Source of the DNA: Bacteroidota bacterium
Lineage (GTDB): Bacteria; Bacteroidota; Bacteroidia; Flavobacteriales; Weeksellaceae
Assembly (NCBI GenBank): GCA_023422635.1
Contig: JAFAGO010000018.1
Span: 1-8,415, forward strand
DNA: 8,415 nucleotides
Reading direction: 5' to 3'
Shown: positions 7,117 through 8,415 of the stretch, in pieces
How the letters are laid out: each line of letters begins with the position of its first letter
How positions within the stretch are numbered: the first letter of the stretch is position 1
Position numbers and translations under genes: made by a program
The notes under the pieces: model-generated
Seen by the model: the letters and a program-made list of their open reading frames with translations, nothing else
What the model was told of the DNA's origin: nothing
Databases searched by the model: none

Positions 7117-7195
7117 CCCCGCAGGGCGAAGCAGCAACTTTGTTGGGAGGGAAACGACCTTCAAAGTTGCGAATGAGCTCCTAACTTCTGCGGGT
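7116..7195. other. GC-rich nested dyad, candidate oriT core
   Basis: An outer stem CCCGCAG (7118-7124) with CTGCGGG (7188-7194) encloses an inner stem GCAACTTTG (7134-7142) with CAAAGTTGC (7162-7170). Both stems are perfect. A small alternative hairpin GCCC-CGCA-GGGC (7116-7127) competes with the outer stem. The block is about 56% G+C in an otherwise AT-rich spacer, has no ORF and lies between the primase-like and relaxase genes. An origin of transfer is the best reading; a single-strand origin or structured leader RNA of the relaxase transcript are alternatives. The nick position cannot be assigned. Confidence 0.55.
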
Positions 7196-7278
7196 AGTTG
7201 GTAAAACATACACCCTGTAGTATTTTTAGCCACCTATTATCATTACTCTATTCAGCCACAAACCTTGTTTTATTTTTG

Positions 7279-7286
7279 ACAGGTTA
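7279..7286 (+). repeat. isolated ACAGGTTA copy beside the primase-like gene
   Basis: This single copy of the ACAGGTT core, preceded by a T-run (TTTTTG) as in several other copies, sits 24 bp beyond the stop codon of the Toprim gene. It marks the right end of the repeat family. Confidence 0.4.
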
Positions 7287-7309
7287 TATTTTTCTATTTC
7301 CGTATTTTT

Positions 7310-8257
7310 TTATCTCCTTCGTCTAAAACCTTGAGTATTTTGTTGTTCATTCTGCTCTTTTTGACGTAGGATTTCGGATTCTTTTTTGATTCGTTCAATC
7401 AAATATTCATTGAGGTCTTTATGTTCGGAATAGATTTCGGAACAATCATTTGCCTTTGGAAATGATTTTAAAATTTCATTCTTGCATACTTTTCCGGCTT
7501 GATCATTATCCAAAAACAGATGAATTTCAGAATAGCTTTTTAGATGTTCTTTGGTTTTATTCAAAAGAGCAATGGAATTCATTACCAATACATCTCCTTT
7601 GAAAAACCGCTTCATTTCTACGAAAGACAATAGATCCATAAATCCTTCAAAGACGACAACGTTTTTGTTTTTGAATCGGTCATCTGAATCTTGATTAAGA
7701 TGAATAATAGAAACATCCTTTTTCAAAAGCGAACCTTTGTAAAATGGATTTCTAAGTTCCCAGCCTCCAGAATTATTTTCAAATCCGATGGCGTAAAGGT
7801 ATTGGTTCTTATCACCCATTTTGAAATGCACTTCCTTTACCAACGGAAATATATTTGACGAAAGCCCTCTTTGTTGCAGATAGTTTATTAGATTTTCATT
7901 TTGAAGTTCTTTGATTTCGGTGATTTGATAATTCTGATTGGGTTTTATATTTGATCCGGATTCGGGAATTTTGTTTTGCGGTTGAAAAGAAGAAAAATTC
8001 TGCTTTGCTGCCCATTCCAAAACTTCTTTTACCGTAGCGTTCTGATATTTTTGCATAAAATCGGTGTTGTTACCGCCAATTCCTTCTGAAAAAAGATACC
8101 AGAGATTTAGTTTTTTATCAAGTTTAAAAGAGGCCTGGGATTCGTTGGCAAAAGGATTGAGATACCAAGCTTCTTTTTCATTTTGTTTCGTGGGAAGGTG
8201 TCCGAGAGAAAGGAGAACTTCTTCCAACGTGATGCTGTTAAATTGTTTGCAGTTCAT
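7310..8257 (-). CDS. primase-like Toprim-domain protein of a mobilization module
   Basis: With the ATG at 8257 the product is 315 aa (MNCKQFNSIT...). A TTG at 8344 would add 29 residues encoded by the upstream AGGTAA repeats and is disfavoured. The N-terminal part (about 5-85) has the outline of a DnaG-type CHC2 zinc-binding domain (WYLNPFANESQASFK, then LWYLFSEGIGGNNTDFM), but its zinc-binding cysteines are missing. The C-terminal part is a Toprim domain with the catalytic Glu in VVFEGFMD (E204) and the DxD pair in LFLDNDQAG (D250, D252), followed by KDLNEYL (280-286). Proteins of this kind accompany relaxases in Bacteroidota mobilizable elements (compare the primase PrmN1 of NBU1) and probably prime the transferred strand or element replication. 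The C-terminus is a basic tail (FRRRR). The same orientation and the order before the relaxase suggest a shared mobilization unit, although the 470-bp spacer allows separate transcription. Confidence 0.82.
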   Translation of the reverse strand: MNCKQFNSITLEEVLLSLGHLPTKQNEKEAWYLNPFANESQASFKLDKKLNLWYLFSEGIGGNNTDFMQKYQNATVKEVLEWAAKQNFSSFQPQNKIPESGSNIKPNQNYQITEIKELQNENLINYLQQRGLSSNIFPLVKEVHFKMGDKNQYLYAIGFENNSGGWELRNPFYKGSLLKKDVSIIHLNQDSDDRFKNKNVVVFEGFMDLLSFVEMKRFFKGDVLVMNSIALLNKTKEHLKSYSEIHLFLDNDQAGKVCKNEILKSFPKANDCSEIYSEHKDLNEYLIERIKKESEILRQKEQNEQQNTQGFRRRR

Positions 8258-8304
8258 AAAATAAGTTTTTGTGTTTTGTTTAATTAAGATTTTTTGAAAT
8301 TCGT

Positions 8305-8414
8305 TTACCTTCTTACCTAAACCTTTATTGATCGTTGTTTGCAAGTGTTTTATTTCTTACCTCTCATTACCTGCTTACCTTTATTTTTATTCATTATTTT
8401 AGGTAATTAGGTAA
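8305..8414. repeat. AGGTAA repeat cluster upstream of the primase-like gene
   Basis: Read on the minus strand, AGGTAA occurs at 8375-8380, 8367-8372, 8357-8362, 8313-8318 and 8305-8310, with a degenerate copy AGGTTT at 8319-8324. Spacings within groups are 8 or 10 bp. Two copies in the opposite orientation lie at 8401-8406 and 8409-8414, again 8 bp apart, at the window edge. Regular spacing near one helical turn and the position in front of a primase gene suggest initiator, repressor or recombination-factor binding sites. The cluster may continue beyond the window. Confidence 0.6.
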
Positions 8415-8415
8415 G

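Larger units (their letters stand above)
6840..7309. other. structured non-coding region between primase and relaxase genes (candidate oriT/origin region)
   Basis: These 470 bp contain no convincing ORF but several ordered repeat structures. From the relaxase end they are: an AT-only palindrome, two ACAGGT-type inverted repeats, a 27-bp imperfect direct repeat, a GC-rich nested dyad and a last ACAGGTTA copy beside the primase stop. The GC-rich block (about 56% G+C over 7116-7195) contrasts sharply with the AT-rich flanks. In NBU-type Bacteroides mobilizable units the transfer origin lies between a primase-like gene and the relaxase gene, which is the basis for the assignment. Confidence 0.6.

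Noticed and set aside
6940..7120. CRISPR-like array from the repeated TTTTATACAGGTT units
   Set aside because: Copies are short, occur in both orientations, have unequal spacing and no cas genes are nearby; protein-binding sites fit better.
8258..8344. TTG-initiated 29-residue extension of the Toprim protein
   Set aside because: It is encoded by the AGGTAA repeat region. The ATG at 8257 starts the part that resembles primase-family N-termini.

Overview
The window is AT-rich DNA from a member of the Bacteroidota, most likely a flavobacterium of the Chryseobacterium/Elizabethkingia type. The signs are a near-perfect Bacteroidota promoter (TTTG, 21 nt, TAAATTTG), an outer-membrane beta-barrel receptor with a carboxypeptidase-regulatory-like N-terminal domain, an AraC-type regulator with a TPR sensor region, a short lipoprotein with an acidic patch after its cysteine, and mobilization proteins of Bacteroidota type. 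The genus is inferred from general resemblance, not from a database match.

Left part (1-5522). A TonB-dependent-receptor-like protein (minus strand, running off the left edge within its last codons) lies 38 bp downstream of a small lipoprotein gene, and both probably share one promoter at 2673-2705. Across a 313-bp AT-rich intergenic region, and divergent from them, is a membrane-anchored transcription factor: signal peptide, periplasmic TPR repeats, one membrane span and a cytoplasmic AraC DNA-binding domain. The layout suggests a signal-responsive regulator beside an envelope operon. Closely following on the plus strand is a DUF2971-family protein of unknown biochemical function, whose N-terminal motif resembles ADP-ribosyltransferase-like folds.

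Right part (5634-8415). This is a mobilization module on the minus strand. A primase-like Toprim protein is followed by about 470 bp of highly structured non-coding DNA and then a Pre/Mob-like relaxase with a long coiled-coil tail. The non-coding DNA contains a GC-rich nested dyad (7116-7195), a family of ACAGGTT repeats in both orientations, a 27-bp imperfect direct repeat and an AT-only palindrome. The order primase, structured DNA, relaxase resembles the primase-oriT-mob core of Bacteroides mobilizable units such as NBU1, so the region is a good candidate for the transfer origin, possibly with replication iterons. A second repeat cluster (AGGTAA, 8305-8414) sits upstream of the primase gene at the right edge. 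No integrase, replication initiator or coupling protein is in the window, so whether this is a plasmid, a mobilizable island or an ICE fragment cannot be decided. An AT-rich hairpin at 5529-5556 separates the convergent DUF2971 and relaxase genes.

No tRNA, rRNA, CRISPR array or IS element was recognised.
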